The notes under the pieces were generated by a model. It was not told the DNA's origin and searched no databases. It worked only from the letters and a program-made list of their open reading frames with translations. From Nitrosospira sp. Nsp14 (lineage in GTDB: Bacteria > Pseudomonadota > Gammaproteobacteria > Burkholderiales > Nitrosomonadaceae): a stretch of DNA of 64,000 bases. Of this stretch, positions 20,041 to 30,756 are shown in pieces (the stretch's first letter is position 1; each line of letters opens with the position of its first letter). The translations under genes were made by a program, and so were the position numbers. The DNA is taken from contig NZ_FOPV01000019.1 of assembly GCF_900113575.1 (NCBI RefSeq), positions 1 through 64,000 of the forward strand. The letters run 5' to 3'.

Positions 20041-21417
20041 TCAGTACGGCAATGCTGCATCTGGTTTAACCTGTAAAATCACTCTGCGGAAATCCTCCTG
20101 TATACGCTTTAATGCTGCCTCATTGTCCGCCTCAAAGCGGAGCACGATAACAGGCATGGTATTCGATGAACGCGCCAAGCCGAAACCGTCCTTATACTCC
20201 ACGCGCAGTCCATCGATAGTGATAATATTCTCAGGGTTATCAAAGCGCGCAGTATTCTGCAATTGCGCGATAACTGCGTAGTTTTCTCCCTCGTTCAACT
20301 TGATCTGCAACTCGGGCGTACTCAGCGCATCCGGGATCGCGTCGAGTTGCTCCTCGATATCCTCGCTGAAACTGAGCAGTTCAAGCAGACGTGCGCCTGC
20401 ATAAAGGCCGTCATCGAAGCCATACCAGCGTTCATTGAAGAATATGTGACCGCTCATTTCCCCGGCAAGCACCGCACCTGTTTCTTTCAGCTTGCCCTTT
20501 ATAAATGAATGGCCGGTCTTCCACATGATAGGCTCGCCACCGTGTCGCCGGACCCACGGTGCGAGACTCCGCGTGCACTTAACGTCAAAAATAATTTTAC
20601 CGCCCGGATTTCTCGACAATACGTCCGCCGCGAAGAACATCAGCTGTCGATCCGGATAAATGATCGTGCCGCTCTTGGTAACCACGCCCACGCGATCACC
20701 ATCGCCATCGAAAGCAAGCCCGATTTCCGCGTCCGTAGTTTTAAGCTTATGAATCAGGTCCTTAAGATTCTCAGGTACGGATGGGTCAGGATGATGATTA
20801 GGAAAAGTTCCATCGACGTCGCAGAACAGCTCCGTTACCTCGCACCCCAGTCGGCGGTATAGGTCAGGCGCATACGCGCCGGGAACACCATTGCCGCAAT
20901 CCACTATTATTTTCATAGGACGCCTGAGTCCGACGTCGCCGGTTATGCGCTGAAGATAAGTCTCCGCAATATCGTGCTCGCGATAATCGCCGCTGCCGTA
21001 TGTAAAATCCTCATTTTCGAGCCGTGCACGCAAGCCTTGGATCGCGTCTGCCGCCAGCGTTTCACCGCCGAGTACCATTTTTAAACCATTATAGTCGGGA
21101 GGATTGTGACTGCCGGTGACCATGACACCCGAGTAATTGCACAACGTGTGCGCGGCAAAGTAGAGCATGGGCGTCGCAACCTGACCCACGTCTATTACAT
21201 CGACGCCACTCTTCTGCAGGCCGCGGGCCAGCGCATGCCCAAGCTCGGGGCCCGACAATCGGCCATCCCGGCCTATCGCTATCGATGCTATCCCCCGTAC
21301 CCGAGCTTCAGAGCCGATAGCGTGTCCGATAGCTTCCACCAATTCAGCGGTCAGCGTTTTTTGGAATATGCCCCTGATGTCATAGGCCTTGAAGATTTCT
21401 TGGGGAAATTTGCGCAT
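20041..21417 (-). CDS. Phosphomannomutase/phosphoglucomutase
   Basis: The protein (458 residues from the ATG at 21417) belongs to the alpha-D-phosphohexomutase family, AlgC/ManB-like. The N-terminus is FPQEIFKAYDIRG. The phosphorylated Ser103 is in MVTGSHNPPDYNGLKM, and the metal loop is LAFDGDGDRVGVV. The sugar-binding GEMSGHIFF and the C-terminal phosphate-binding RSSNT are present. It interconverts 6-phospho and 1-phospho mannose or glucose for LPS, exopolysaccharide or glycogen. A GTG nine codons upstream (21444) is an alternative start, but the conserved N-terminus favours 21417. Confidence 0.93.
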   Translation of the reverse strand: MRKFPQEIFKAYDIRGIFQKTLTAELVEAIGHAIGSEARVRGIASIAIGRDGRLSGPELGHALARGLQKSGVDVIDVGQVATPMLYFAAHTLCNYSGVMVTGSHNPPDYNGLKMVLGGETLAADAIQGLRARLENEDFTYGSGDYREHDIAETYLQRITGDVGLRRPMKIIVDCGNGVPGAYAPDLYRRLGCEVTELFCDVDGTFPNHHPDPSVPENLKDLIHKLKTTDAEIGLAFDGDGDRVGVVTKSGTIIYPDRQLMFFAADVLSRNPGGKIIFDVKCTRSLAPWVRRHGGEPIMWKTGHSFIKGKLKETGAVLAGEMSGHIFFNERWYGFDDGLYAGARLLELLSFSEDIEEQLDAIPDALSTPELQIKLNEGENYAVIAQLQNTARFDNPENIITIDGLRVEYKDGFGLARSSNTMPVIVLRFEADNEAALKRIQEDFRRVILQVKPDAALPY

Positions 21418-21633
21418 AAGATAGATGTAATGGATGGTAAGCACAGCCCGTTTCTGACGGCAATGCCATTCCTCGCCAACTGGCTACGCTATTCTAGCGC
21501 CATCGCGCTACGATAAGGAAGAGTCGCAGATAGAGCATAAAATGCGATCGGACCAGGCGCAAGGCAACGGAAGGCGATAGATGAACCTTACCTTTCAAAT
21601 CCCAACCTTCGCGAGAACTGCCTCCGGCCCGAT

Positions 21634-21840
21634 TCAATGATGGCCGGCCGCCGCACCGCCCTTGAGCACATAAAGCGTACCGCAGTATGGGCACAGCGCC
21701 TCGCCCGTGTTTTCTATCGGCAGAAACACGCGCGGGTGTGAATTCCATAAAAGCATGGATGGCATGGGGCAGTGAAGTGGTAAATCGTCGCTAGTAACCT
21801 CAATTTGACGTTGTTTGTTATCGGCAGCCTGATTCTGCAT
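21634..21840 (-). CDS. Zinc-finger domain protein (zf-CHCC family)
   Basis: This 68-residue protein has a Cys-His-Cys-Cys metal site: Cys24 (LHCPMP), His35 (WNSHPRVFLPI) and the pair in ALCPYCGTLYVL. The pattern matches the zf-CHCC family, related to the NDUFS6 accessory subunit of complex I. Its role in bacteria is not established. It lies 53 bases downstream of ilvE on the same strand, a pairing I recall from other betaproteobacteria. Confidence 0.85.
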   Translation of the reverse strand: MQNQAADNKQRQIEVTSDDLPLHCPMPSMLLWNSHPRVFLPIENTGEALCPYCGTLYVLKGGAAAGHH

Positions 21841-21893
21841 CGCTATTTCCTTATTACTTACTTATTTCCTTATTTACAAATATGGAGTCGACG

Positions 21894-22814
21894 TTATACA
21901 TACGTAAGCCAGTCGCTATGATTGTCGGTCCTGCCGCTAACGCAGTCGAAAAACATTTCCTGCAGACGAGCCGTGATCGGGCCGCGCGTCCCGCCGCCGA
22001 TTTTTCGATTATCGAGTTCTCGAATCGGCGTTACTTCCGCCGCGGTACCGGTAAAAAAAGCTTCATCGGCGCAGTATACCTCGTCGCGGGTAATACGCTT
22101 CTCAATCACCGGAATTCCGATCTCTCCCGCCAGCTCTACGATCGAGGCGCGGGTGATGCCTTCCAGGCAAGAAGTCATGTCAGGAGTATACAATTTGCCA
22201 TGCTTGACAATAAATATGTTTTCCCCCGCTCCTTCCGCCACATAGCCATCCACATCGAGCAAAAGCGCCTCATCATATCCGTCATGGGCAACCTCCTGAT
22301 GCGCCAATATCGAGTTGGCATAGGTCGTGACCGACTTGGCGCGGCACATGTTAATGTTCACATGATGACGCGTGAACGACGAAGTTTTGACCCGGATTCC
22401 GTGTTCGAGACCATCGGTGCCAAGGTATGCACCCCACGGCCATGCCGCGATAGCGACATGCACCGAAAGCGTCTTGGCTGAGATCCCCATGGCTTCCGAA
22501 CCATAAAAGACAATCGGGCGGATGTAGCATTTTTCCAGCTTGTTCTGCCTTACCATATCAAGCTGGGCTTGCATCAGCGTTGCTTTGTCATACGGCATTT
22601 TCATCATGAAAATATGTGCCGAATTGAATAACCGGTCGGTATGCTCCTTCAGGCGGAAAATCGCGGGTCCCCGCGGCGTCTGATAAGCACGCAGACCCTC
22701 AAATACACCCATCCCATAATGAAGAGTATGTGTAAGCACATGTGTAGTCGCATCGCGCCACGGAATAATTTTTCCATCGCTCCAGATTACACCGTCGCGG
22801 TCAGCCATTGACAT
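21894..22814 (-). CDS. ilvE: Branched-chain amino acid aminotransferase
   Basis: The 306-residue class IV PLP aminotransferase performs the last step of Leu, Ile and Val synthesis. The PLP Lys160 is in NMCRAKSVTTYANS. Other conserved parts are HYGMGVFEGLRAY near the N-terminus, YVAEGAGENIF and TSCLEGITRASI. GGAG lies 7 bases before the ATG at 22814, which supports that start. It matches the length of E. coli IlvE (309). Confidence 0.95.
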   Translation of the reverse strand: MSMADRDGVIWSDGKIIPWRDATTHVLTHTLHYGMGVFEGLRAYQTPRGPAIFRLKEHTDRLFNSAHIFMMKMPYDKATLMQAQLDMVRQNKLEKCYIRPIVFYGSEAMGISAKTLSVHVAIAAWPWGAYLGTDGLEHGIRVKTSSFTRHHVNINMCRAKSVTTYANSILAHQEVAHDGYDEALLLDVDGYVAEGAGENIFIVKHGKLYTPDMTSCLEGITRASIVELAGEIGIPVIEKRITRDEVYCADEAFFTGTAAEVTPIRELDNRKIGGGTRGPITARLQEMFFDCVSGRTDNHSDWLTYV

Positions 22815-23048
22815 TCATAAACTCCGGAAAGGGTTGGGGGATGCGCTATTCTAACGCATTTCTCAACCGAAAACGGCACGGCCGAGCCAGCGATGCGACA
22901 GCGCGTCGCGCGTTATCAAGCGGGCCGCATACCCAGCAATCGCGAAAATCGTTTACGTGTGATCGGTGATAAATGAGCAAAATACGGCAGATGGGAGGAA
23001 AAAAACAGCAACCCGGGCGCATGCCCATACCGTATCTGGTCCAGGAGG

Positions 23049-25829
23049 TCAGGCGGCGAACACTTCATTCCACAGTTGCAGCACTGCCGCGATGCTATCT
23101 TGAAAGGGCTCTACTTCAACGCGCACGAATTTTCGCGATTTGTTCTCCGATGAGGGGAGACCGGTCAAGCTGGCGTCTCCGCTCAATCTTAAGCGATGTT
23201 GAACGCGCCTGAATTCCCGATAGGCTCCCAGCGCCCTTTCGCCCGTTTCCCTGCTGATAAGCCCCAGGTTTGACGCAAGCTTCAGTAGCGCAATGTTGCC
23301 GATATTTCTGGTCAACTCGTGATGCTCCCAGGCGTGACCCAGAATCAGGTACTGCACGACAAATTCGACGTCGATAATACCGCCACGGTCATGCTTTACG
23401 TCAAACAACCCACCTGAATTGGGATGGGCCTCCAGCATCTTTTTCCGCATCTCCAGCACTTCGCGCTTCAGATCCGACAACTCGCGTCGCTGCCGAAGAA
23501 CCTCCTCGCGGATACGCTCAAACGTTCTTCCCACATTCGTATCGCCGGCGACGAACCGCGCCCGCGTTAATGCCTGATGCTCCCAAACCCAGGCTTGGTT
23601 GCGCTGATATTGAGCGAACGCTTCGATCGAACTCACCAGCAAGCCGCTGCTGCCATTGGGGCGCAAACGTAAATCAGTCTCGTATAACAAACCGGCCGAA
23701 GTATAACTGGTGAGCCACGAATTGATGCGCTGACTCAGCCTGGCATATATTTCTGGCGCATCAGGGTGCGGATCATCGTATAAAAATATGATGTCGAGAT
23801 CCGACACGTAACCCAGTTCCTTCCCACCCAGCTTACCGTAGCCGACAATTACGAAAACCGGTTCATCCCGGTGCTTTCTTCTCAATCCTCCCCATGCCAG
23901 ACGCAACACGTTTTCGAGCACCAGATCCGCCAGATCGGTGAGACGATCGCTCAATGTTTCCAGGAGCATCGTTCCTTCCAAGTCCCGGGCCAGCAATTGA
24001 AATATCCGGGAATGATGAAAGTGGCGCAGCAAATCCATTTGTTGCTCGGTATCCTGCCCGGAGGCTCCGGCTGCATCGTTCAATTGTTGAATTAGCTTGG
24101 TTTTGGATCGGGACCAATCGGACTCGCTTTGAACATCGCCGGGATGAAGCAACTCATCCAGTAAAATCGGATGACGGCCTAAATATTCGCTGGCCCATTG
24201 ACTCGCGCCTACAAGCTTGGCTACGCGTCCCAATGCCTGTGGATGCTCGCCCAAAAGCGCCAAGTAAGCCGCCCGGCGGCTCACACTCTCCAGTAACCCC
24301 AATAGTCGCTCCAGCGTAATATCGGCGGATGGGGATCTGGCCGCCACTTCTATCAGCTGGGGCACAAGCGTATCCACCCGCGTTTTGCTGGAGTTAGGCA
24401 GTTGCCGATACCTCGCACTTTTACGAAATTCTCTCAAGTGGTCCAGTATATTCTTTGGATGAGAGAAACCCATTGTGACGAGTTGCGTGAAGACGGCCTC
24501 GGCCTCGATTTCTCCATCCTCCCCTTCGCCCTGCCACAACCATGTCAACATATCCGGGGCCTTTGACCGGGGCAGAGCGAATATCTTCTCAAAGTGGCGA
24601 GTCACATTGGCGCGATGGCTATTGAGCCGCCGCAAAAACTCCTCGTAGCCCGAGAAACCCATCGACCGGGCTGTCAGCGCCTGATCCACTGGATCATCGG
24701 GTAGCGTCTGGGTTTGCTGATCATCAAGATACTGCAAGCGGTGTTCAAGATTGCGCAGAAAGCGATACGCGGCCGACAGCTCAGTGGCGGCCGCGGCCGA
24801 CAGATGCTGCTTTTCCCCTAGACGTCGCAATACAGATAATGTCGGTTGAACGCGCAGATCGATGTCGCGCCCGCCGCGGATGAGTTGAAACACCTGCGCA
24901 ATGAATTCCACCTCCCGGATACCGCCTGGTCCGAGCTTGATATTCTCATGCATTTCCCGGCGATTCACTTCCTGCCGGATTTGTGCGTGAAGCGCCCTCA
25001 TGGATTCGTAGGCGCCGAAGTCGAGGTATTTCCGGAACACGAACGGCTGGATTATCTGTTCCACAAGGGCCAGTGTCCCCGCCTCAGGACCGGCGATAAC
25101 GCGACCCTTGATCCATGCATACCGTTCCCATTCGCGCCCCTGGGTGATGAAATACTCTTCAAGCATGGCAAAACTCATTGCAAGAGGACCGCTTTCGCCG
25201 TAAGGGCGCAGGCGCATATCAACGCGAAAAACATAGCCGTCGGAAGTGATATGGTTCAGACTACCAATCAGCTTCCGCCCAAGCCGGGCAAAAAAATCAT
25301 GGTTTGAAATACGCCGGTAACCTTTGGTCTCACCTTCCTCGGGATACACAAAAACCAGATCCACGTCCGACGAAACGTTGAGTTCGCACCCCCCGAGCTT
25401 ACCCATGGCGATAACTAGCAGGCCTTGGACAGAGCCGTTCTCCGCACTTGCCGGCTGGCCAAAACGACCTGGATCAGTCAACCACTTCTGCTGATGCTCG
25501 AGGGCGGACGCGATGGTGACTTCGGCGAGATGGGTCATGCTCGTCATCACTTCCCCGAGATCAGCCAGACCGCTCAGATCCCGCACCGCCAGGCGCGACA
25601 TTACGCGCTTGCGCAAGCGCCTCAAAACGTAATGGAGACCCGATTCATCATTCGTGTTACTGGTGCTGGCATCGAGATAAGCAAGCATCTCGTCCCGGAG
25701 AAAAGGCTGGTGCAAGCCTTGCTCCAGGTCAGGCAATAATTCGGGTTCACTCTCCAGCAAGCGTTGCAGGTAGCGGCTGTACGGTAGGATAGAATCGATT
25801 ATCTTTTCACCCGGCCGATCGGCATGCAT
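23049..25829 (-). CDS. glnE: Bifunctional glutamine synthetase adenylyltransferase/deadenylase
   Basis: This large enzyme (926 residues from the ATG at 25829) adds AMP to and removes AMP from glutamine synthetase in answer to PII proteins. It carries two nucleotidyltransferase domains. The N-terminal one has AMGKLGGCELNVSSDVDLVFVYP, and the C-terminal one has GYGKLGGKELGYVSDLDIIFLYDD. The tandem layout and length match E. coli GlnE (946). An upstream in-frame start at 25874 would add 15 residues that do not look conserved. For an organism living on ammonium this is a key nitrogen switch. No glnA or glnB is in the window. Confidence 0.95.
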   Translation of the reverse strand: MHADRPGEKIIDSILPYSRYLQRLLESEPELLPDLEQGLHQPFLRDEMLAYLDASTSNTNDESGLHYVLRRLRKRVMSRLAVRDLSGLADLGEVMTSMTHLAEVTIASALEHQQKWLTDPGRFGQPASAENGSVQGLLVIAMGKLGGCELNVSSDVDLVFVYPEEGETKGYRRISNHDFFARLGRKLIGSLNHITSDGYVFRVDMRLRPYGESGPLAMSFAMLEEYFITQGREWERYAWIKGRVIAGPEAGTLALVEQIIQPFVFRKYLDFGAYESMRALHAQIRQEVNRREMHENIKLGPGGIREVEFIAQVFQLIRGGRDIDLRVQPTLSVLRRLGEKQHLSAAAATELSAAYRFLRNLEHRLQYLDDQQTQTLPDDPVDQALTARSMGFSGYEEFLRRLNSHRANVTRHFEKIFALPRSKAPDMLTWLWQGEGEDGEIEAEAVFTQLVTMGFSHPKNILDHLREFRKSARYRQLPNSSKTRVDTLVPQLIEVAARSPSADITLERLLGLLESVSRRAAYLALLGEHPQALGRVAKLVGASQWASEYLGRHPILLDELLHPGDVQSESDWSRSKTKLIQQLNDAAGASGQDTEQQMDLLRHFHHSRIFQLLARDLEGTMLLETLSDRLTDLADLVLENVLRLAWGGLRRKHRDEPVFVIVGYGKLGGKELGYVSDLDIIFLYDDPHPDAPEIYARLSQRINSWLTSYTSAGLLYETDLRLRPNGSSGLLVSSIEAFAQYQRNQAWVWEHQALTRARFVAGDTNVGRTFERIREEVLRQRRELSDLKREVLEMRKKMLEAHPNSGGLFDVKHDRGGIIDVEFVVQYLILGHAWEHHELTRNIGNIALLKLASNLGLISRETGERALGAYREFRRVQHRLRLSGDASLTGLPSSENKSRKFVRVEVEPFQDSIAAVLQLWNEVFAA

Positions 25830-25874
25830 GGTTATGGAACCTCGGGTGCTGTGCCGCCCCGGCGCATGGAGCAC

Positions 25875-26436
25875 ATGAAGGCGGCGAAGAATGTGCGGCC
25901 CGCGCAGGATGGAGGCGACAAAAGCTCAGCCGCGGCATAGCTCCACAATATCTCATGTCCGCCACACGAAATCCTCATTTAACGCGTCCGGCTCCGCTCC
26001 TTCTTCATAAGTTTGACCACGCGGCATTTATCCGGTCCCCGCGGATGCACTGCGAACATGTACGCTGGCTGCATTGCACTCCTCGGTATCGTAGACTAAG
26101 CTACCACGTCTTTGCGTCGCTTGTTACGCAACTCGTCATCATTGCGATTTTATCAGCTCAGTTGCCAAATAAGTTGCCAACGGGGTTGCCAAATGGAGCG
26201 GCTACGAGAGCACGCTGCGGACATCGGGTCTTTCTATTACTGATGAGATTGAGCTTTGAATGAATTAAACAATAAGGCAAAAAGGCGGGATATGTGGACG
26301 GCGTGCGTTGCTCTGTAGGCCGGATTGAACAAAGCATGGCGGCCCTGTCTAATTGTCTTATCGAGTACCCTTGCACAGTCCCAGCTGCGTTCGTGCTCAA
26401 CGGTACGCCTCTCAAGTAGATAACTGGAAGTATTTA
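25875..26436. other. Divergent glnE-yhdP intergenic region with a 12-bp tandem repeat
   Basis: About 560 bases between the divergent genes. The only structure seen is a set of three GTTGCCAA units at 26161, 26173 and 26185, spaced exactly 12 bases apart, with partly matching spacers (ATAA, CGGG, ATGG). No convincing gene is present. The region must hold the promoters of glnE and yhdP. Confidence 0.5.
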
Positions 26437-29400
26437 TTGAATTTATCGGTAGTTTCACGTCTCGGGGGATTAGGCGACTTTTCGTTTCGCCTGCTGACAT
26501 GGGTCCTGATTGCCGTCGCCGCCTCCGTTTCACTGCTGCTGTTATCCCTTCGCTACTGGCTACTTCCCGACGTCGAGCAGTACCGCGAGAACATTGCGCG
26601 CGCAATCAGCCACGCTTCGGGGCAGCGTGTCACGATAAGCGAGCTTAGCGCGAACTGGGACGGCCTTCGCCCTCATATGGTAATGCGCGGTATACAAGTG
26701 CATGACAAAAAGGGCGATACAATGTTGCTGCTACATCGTCTTGAAGGCACGCTTTCGTGGCGTTCGATTCTTGACGGCACGTTGCACTTCCGGGAGATGG
26801 AGATCGACCAGCCCGACCTGGTTGTGCGACGCGACTCCGGAGGCGTCATTCATGTTGCAGGATTCGCGCTCGACAAGGAGTTGACTGAAACCGACAATGG
26901 GTTTTCCGATTGGCTCTTAAATCAGAGACGAGTCATTATCAAAAATGCCAGCATCCTCTGGCAGGACGACTATCGGAAGGCTCCTGAACTGGAACTGCTA
27001 GTTAACTTGCGCCTTGAAAATCGTGGCGATCGTCATCGCTTCGGGCTGCATGCGGTTCCACCTGCCGAACTTGCCGCGAACCTGGAGCTTCGGGGTGACC
27101 TGATTGGAGCATCGCTGAACGCTCCTGAACGTTGGCGAGGAAGGCTGTTTACACAGATCGACCGTGCAGACATCGCCGCATGGCGCGCCTGGCTGCCTTT
27201 TCCGGAGGAGATTCGGTTGAACCGCGGCACAGGCGCGCTGCGAATGTGGGCCAGTGTAGAAGGGCTGGAGATGACGAAATTGACAGCAGATATGCGCCTG
27301 CGTCACGTCAAAACACAGCTGGCTACTGACCTGCCTGAATTAAGCCTAATGCGGTTACGTGGAAGAGTCGGATGGCAAACGATCGGCCACGGAGCGGGTA
27401 CAGGTTTCGAGTTGTTCGGGAGAAGCCTCAGCGCTGTTCTCCCCGGCGCCCGCGAGTCACAGCCTGTCGATTTTTCATTGCGGATGATCCCCGATCATGG
27501 GGATAAGCCTGCTCGCGGAACGTTCAGCGTCGATAGACTGAACTTGAAATTCCTGAACGATCTTGCGGAATACCTGCCGTTGGGTTCGAAGCTGCACCAC
27601 GAACTTGATCGGCTCTCACCTCGCGGTGAGTTGCATTATGTGCGGGCAAAGTGGGTGGACGACGTGGCGACGCCGTCAAGTTTTAGTGCGATGGGAAAAT
27701 TCACCAATCTCGGGATGAAAAAGTCTGCAACGCTACCTGCATTCGATGGCATTTCCGGCAACATCGACATAACTGAACGAGCTGGCACCCTCAACCTTAA
27801 CTCCCATGGCGTCACGGTGGAATTCCAGGAGGTATTCGATCGACCGTTGAAGCTGGATACGCTTACTGGTCAGGCAAGCTGGAGCAGGTTGCGTACCGAT
27901 GATTCCATTGCACTTAAATTCAGCAATATCTCTTTTTCCAATACCCACGTTGCTGGCCTGGCCTATGGAAATTACTGGAGCACAACTGTTGGCCCAGGCG
28001 TTATTGACCTTACGGGTCATCTGACGCGTGCCGACGCCCGTTATACAAATGAATGCTTGCCTATCGCAGCAAAGCGTTACGCTCCTGGTTGGTTTGCGGA
28101 CGCAATCGTAGAGGGACAACTTTCGGATGTCCGGTTGCATCTCATGGGAGATTTAGCTGATTTTCCTTTCGTTCATAATAGCGGCGTCTTCAAACTGAAC
28201 GCGAAACTAGCGGGGCTAACGCTGGAAAATATTCCCGAGTGGCCGCCTATAGAAAACATCACGGGAAGCCTGAAGTTTCACGGTACCCGTTCAGAACTGG
28301 ACTTATCGGAAGCGAGCATGTTGGGCGTAGCCCTTACCGACGCCAGATTCCGCATTGGGGACCTGTCCGATCCCCACGCGATACTTAACGGCAAACTTGG
28401 GGCGACTGGTGCGACGCGTCAATTTGTCAGAGTTGCCGCACAAACGTTAGCGCGAGGTCGCCACGGGGGTCTGGATGACAGTATTCCCGTTTCCGGAAAT
28501 GGAAAACTGGCAGTGCAGTTTGATCTGCCCCTGCAACAGCCCGAGCATATCAAATTTACGGGCAATTACGAGTTTATCGATAATCAGCTCGATCCAGGGC
28601 CAAGGCTACCCAGTCTGGCTAAAATTAACGGCGGAATCGCTTTTACCGAGTCCGGACTCAAGGTGGACAATATAACGGCGCGATTGCTTGGCGGACCTGT
28701 TGCTATCAATTCCGCCAATTCGGCCGGTACAGTGGACGGAAGCGTGCGCCTCTTAGCCGTTGGGAAAATCGACCTTGATAATTTGCATTCGCATTCACGC
28801 GACGGGATAACGCATGCTCCCCAACCGTGGATGCAATATTTACGGGGCAACGCCGATTGGCGCGCGGCCATCCACATAAACAAAAAACTGGTCGATATTT
28901 CGGCCGAATCCACGTTACGGGGGCTTGCGTCGGATTTACCCGAGCCTTTTTCGAAGGCTGCTGCGGATGCGGCACTGCTTCGTCTTGAGCGAAAAACTTT
29001 GAGTCCCGAGAGGGACCGTCTGGTCGTCACCTATGGAAACGTGTTAGCCGCAACAATTAATCGTTCGCGCGACGGTTCCGGAAATTTTCATGCTGAGACG
29101 GGCGACGTTACTTTGGGTACAGTGTCCCGTCCCCCAGCCGAAAAAACGGGCATAGCCATAACTGGCGCATTGCCGTCACTCAATCTGGATCGATGGAGCA
29201 GTCTTCTCCGCCAGCTTAATGATGAGCCGGATTTTTCACCCGACCTGACCGGCGTTCATGTCCACATCGGCACGCTCGACTTTCTAGGAAAACGTTTCCA
29301 GGATCTCACGCTGCACGCGAGCAACAAAGATGGCGTGTGGCATTCAACTTTGGCTGGCGCCGAGATCGATGGAAATGTCGATTGGGATCCGTCTGCTAAT

Positions 29401-30291
29401 GGAAAAGTGCTTGCAAGATTGCATAGGCTCACAATTCCGGTCCGATCGCCCTCGAGACCAGGGGTGGAGGGGCAAAAGCGGCAGCAAAGCAAAACCTTGC
29501 CGGCCCTGGATGTGGTCGCCGATACTTTCCTTATCGGCGACAAGCAGCTCGGCAGGCTGGAATTGGTCGCTGGGCAGGATGAACAAGCTTGGCGCGTAGA
29601 GAAACTGAATGTAACCAGTCCCGACAGCTCAATTATGGTCCGCGGCCTGTGGCAGAGCCGCAGTGGCCCACCCGGCGTGCATGCGGATCTCGTACTGGAA
29701 GCCAACGATATCGGAGCATTTCTGACCCGCCTCGGCCTTCCTGATCGCGTGAAACGCGGAAGCGGGAAGCTTGAGGGCGTGTTGTCTTGGCACGGCAGCC
29801 CGCTATTGATCGACTACTCCACTTTGTCTGGAACCTTCAAGCTGAACGCCAGACGAGGACAGTTTCCAAAATTTGAACCGGGTATCGGCCGCTTGTTCGG
29901 TATTTTCAATCTGCAAGCGCTGCCGCGAAGGATTACCCTGGATTTTCATGATGTGTTCAGTGAGGGTCTGGCGTTTGATGATATCTCAGGTGAGGTGAAA
30001 ATCACTCGCGGTCTGGCGTCAACCGATGACCTTCGGATTCAGGGTCCCTCCGCAAAAATATTTATCAATGGGGAGATGAATCTTGAAGCGGAGACGCAAA
30101 AATTGCACATCAGGGTAAGCCCATCGTACGGACTGGCCGCGCCAGTTGTCGGCATGGCATCCGTAATTGCAAACACTGCATTGCAAAACCCGAGCACGTC
30201 GAAAGAATATTATATTACCGGTAGCTGGGCCGATCCGGTTGTCGCCAGAATAACGCCAAGGGAACGAGAATCAGGCGAACGGGAACAATAG
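26437..30291 (+). CDS. yhdP: YhdP family AsmA-like envelope protein
   Basis: The protein (1284 residues from the TTG at 26437) has one N-terminal transmembrane segment (FRLLTWVLIAVAASVSLLLL). A very long beta-rich region of the YhdP (DUF3971) and AsmA-like type follows. In E. coli, YhdP, TamB and YdbH are thought to bridge the periplasm and carry phospholipids to the outer membrane. The C-terminal AsmA-like part contains FELNARRGQ-type and GRLFGIFNLQALPRRITLDF motifs. GGAAG lies 6 bases before 26437; another in-frame TTG at 26353 has no such signal. It is followed by nitrilase and tldD genes, the order known from other proteobacteria. Confidence 0.9.
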   Translation: MNLSVVSRLGGLGDFSFRLLTWVLIAVAASVSLLLLSLRYWLLPDVEQYRENIARAISHASGQRVTISELSANWDGLRPHMVMRGIQVHDKKGDTMLLLHRLEGTLSWRSILDGTLHFREMEIDQPDLVVRRDSGGVIHVAGFALDKELTETDNGFSDWLLNQRRVIIKNASILWQDDYRKAPELELLVNLRLENRGDRHRFGLHAVPPAELAANLELRGDLIGASLNAPERWRGRLFTQIDRADIAAWRAWLPFPEEIRLNRGTGALRMWASVEGLEMTKLTADMRLRHVKTQLATDLPELSLMRLRGRVGWQTIGHGAGTGFELFGRSLSAVLPGARESQPVDFSLRMIPDHGDKPARGTFSVDRLNLKFLNDLAEYLPLGSKLHHELDRLSPRGELHYVRAKWVDDVATPSSFSAMGKFTNLGMKKSATLPAFDGISGNIDITERAGTLNLNSHGVTVEFQEVFDRPLKLDTLTGQASWSRLRTDDSIALKFSNISFSNTHVAGLAYGNYWSTTVGPGVIDLTGHLTRADARYTNECLPIAAKRYAPGWFADAIVEGQLSDVRLHLMGDLADFPFVHNSGVFKLNAKLAGLTLENIPEWPPIENITGSLKFHGTRSELDLSEASMLGVALTDARFRIGDLSDPHAILNGKLGATGATRQFVRVAAQTLARGRHGGLDDSIPVSGNGKLAVQFDLPLQQPEHIKFTGNYEFIDNQLDPGPRLPSLAKINGGIAFTESGLKVDNITARLLGGPVAINSANSAGTVDGSVRLLAVGKIDLDNLHSHSRDGITHAPQPWMQYLRGNADWRAAIHINKKLVDISAESTLRGLASDLPEPFSKAAADAALLRLERKTLSPERDRLVVTYGNVLAATINRSRDGSGNFHAETGDVTLGTVSRPPAEKTGIAITGALPSLNLDRWSSLLRQLNDEPDFSPDLTGVHVHIGTLDFLGKRFQDLTLHASNKDGVWHSTLAGAEIDGNVDWDPSANGKVLARLHRLTIPVRSPSRPGVEGQKRQQSKTLPALDVVADTFLIGDKQLGRLELVAGQDEQAWRVEKLNVTSPDSSIMVRGLWQSRSGPPGVHADLVLEANDIGAFLTRLGLPDRVKRGSGKLEGVLSWHGSPLLIDYSTLSGTFKLNARRGQFPKFEPGIGRLFGIFNLQALPRRITLDFHDVFSEGLAFDDISGEVKITRGLASTDDLRIQGPSAKIFINGEMNLEAETQKLHIRVSPSYGLAAPVVGMASVIANTALQNPSTSKEYYITGSWADPVVARITPRERESGEREQ

Positions 30292-30756
30292 GATTGCTGC
30301 CTGTGGCAGTGCATATACCGGTCCGGATGTGGTGAATATTGCATGGAAATGACGGGCATCTGCCGGATTATAAAGGGAGAAAGGAACGGCTGAACAAGTC
30401 CTCGCGGAGCTGGCTACTCGCAAAATCGGGATACTCACAGTGTTCCCCCGTCACGTCCTGCACACGTCGGGTTTGATCGGCGATACCAAGGCCGCAACGC
30501 CGCAAGCGCTACGCTTATAACGCACTCCCCAGGACGTCGGACAGCGCTCTCCGATAGCATGCTTTGCTGGGCTCCTGGCGAGGGGATGTGTCGCCCTTCG
30601 CGTATCCGATGGTGAAAAGTCGCCGTTGCGCCCATTTTTGGACGGGGGGAGACTTATTCAGAGGTTCCTAAATACATCGTTTTCAGTTACTCTTGTTTTG
30701 CAGAGACACTTGCCTTACGGCTACTTATAAAAGGCACCTAAACGTATTCGCGGGCC
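30292..30756. other. Intergenic region between yhdP and the nitrilase gene
   Basis: This stretch of 465 bases shows no protein-like frame, strong terminator or repeat. A small CTGCC-TGT-GGCAG hairpin lies just after the yhdP stop. The AT-rich part from 30655 to 30750 probably carries the promoter for the nitrilase-tldD pair. Confidence 0.4.

Noticed and set aside
25955-26263. A 102-codon frame in the glnE-yhdP gap
   Set aside because: No conserved motif. Its L-P-N-K/L-P-T-G/L-P-N-G stretch only reflects the 12-bp DNA repeat.
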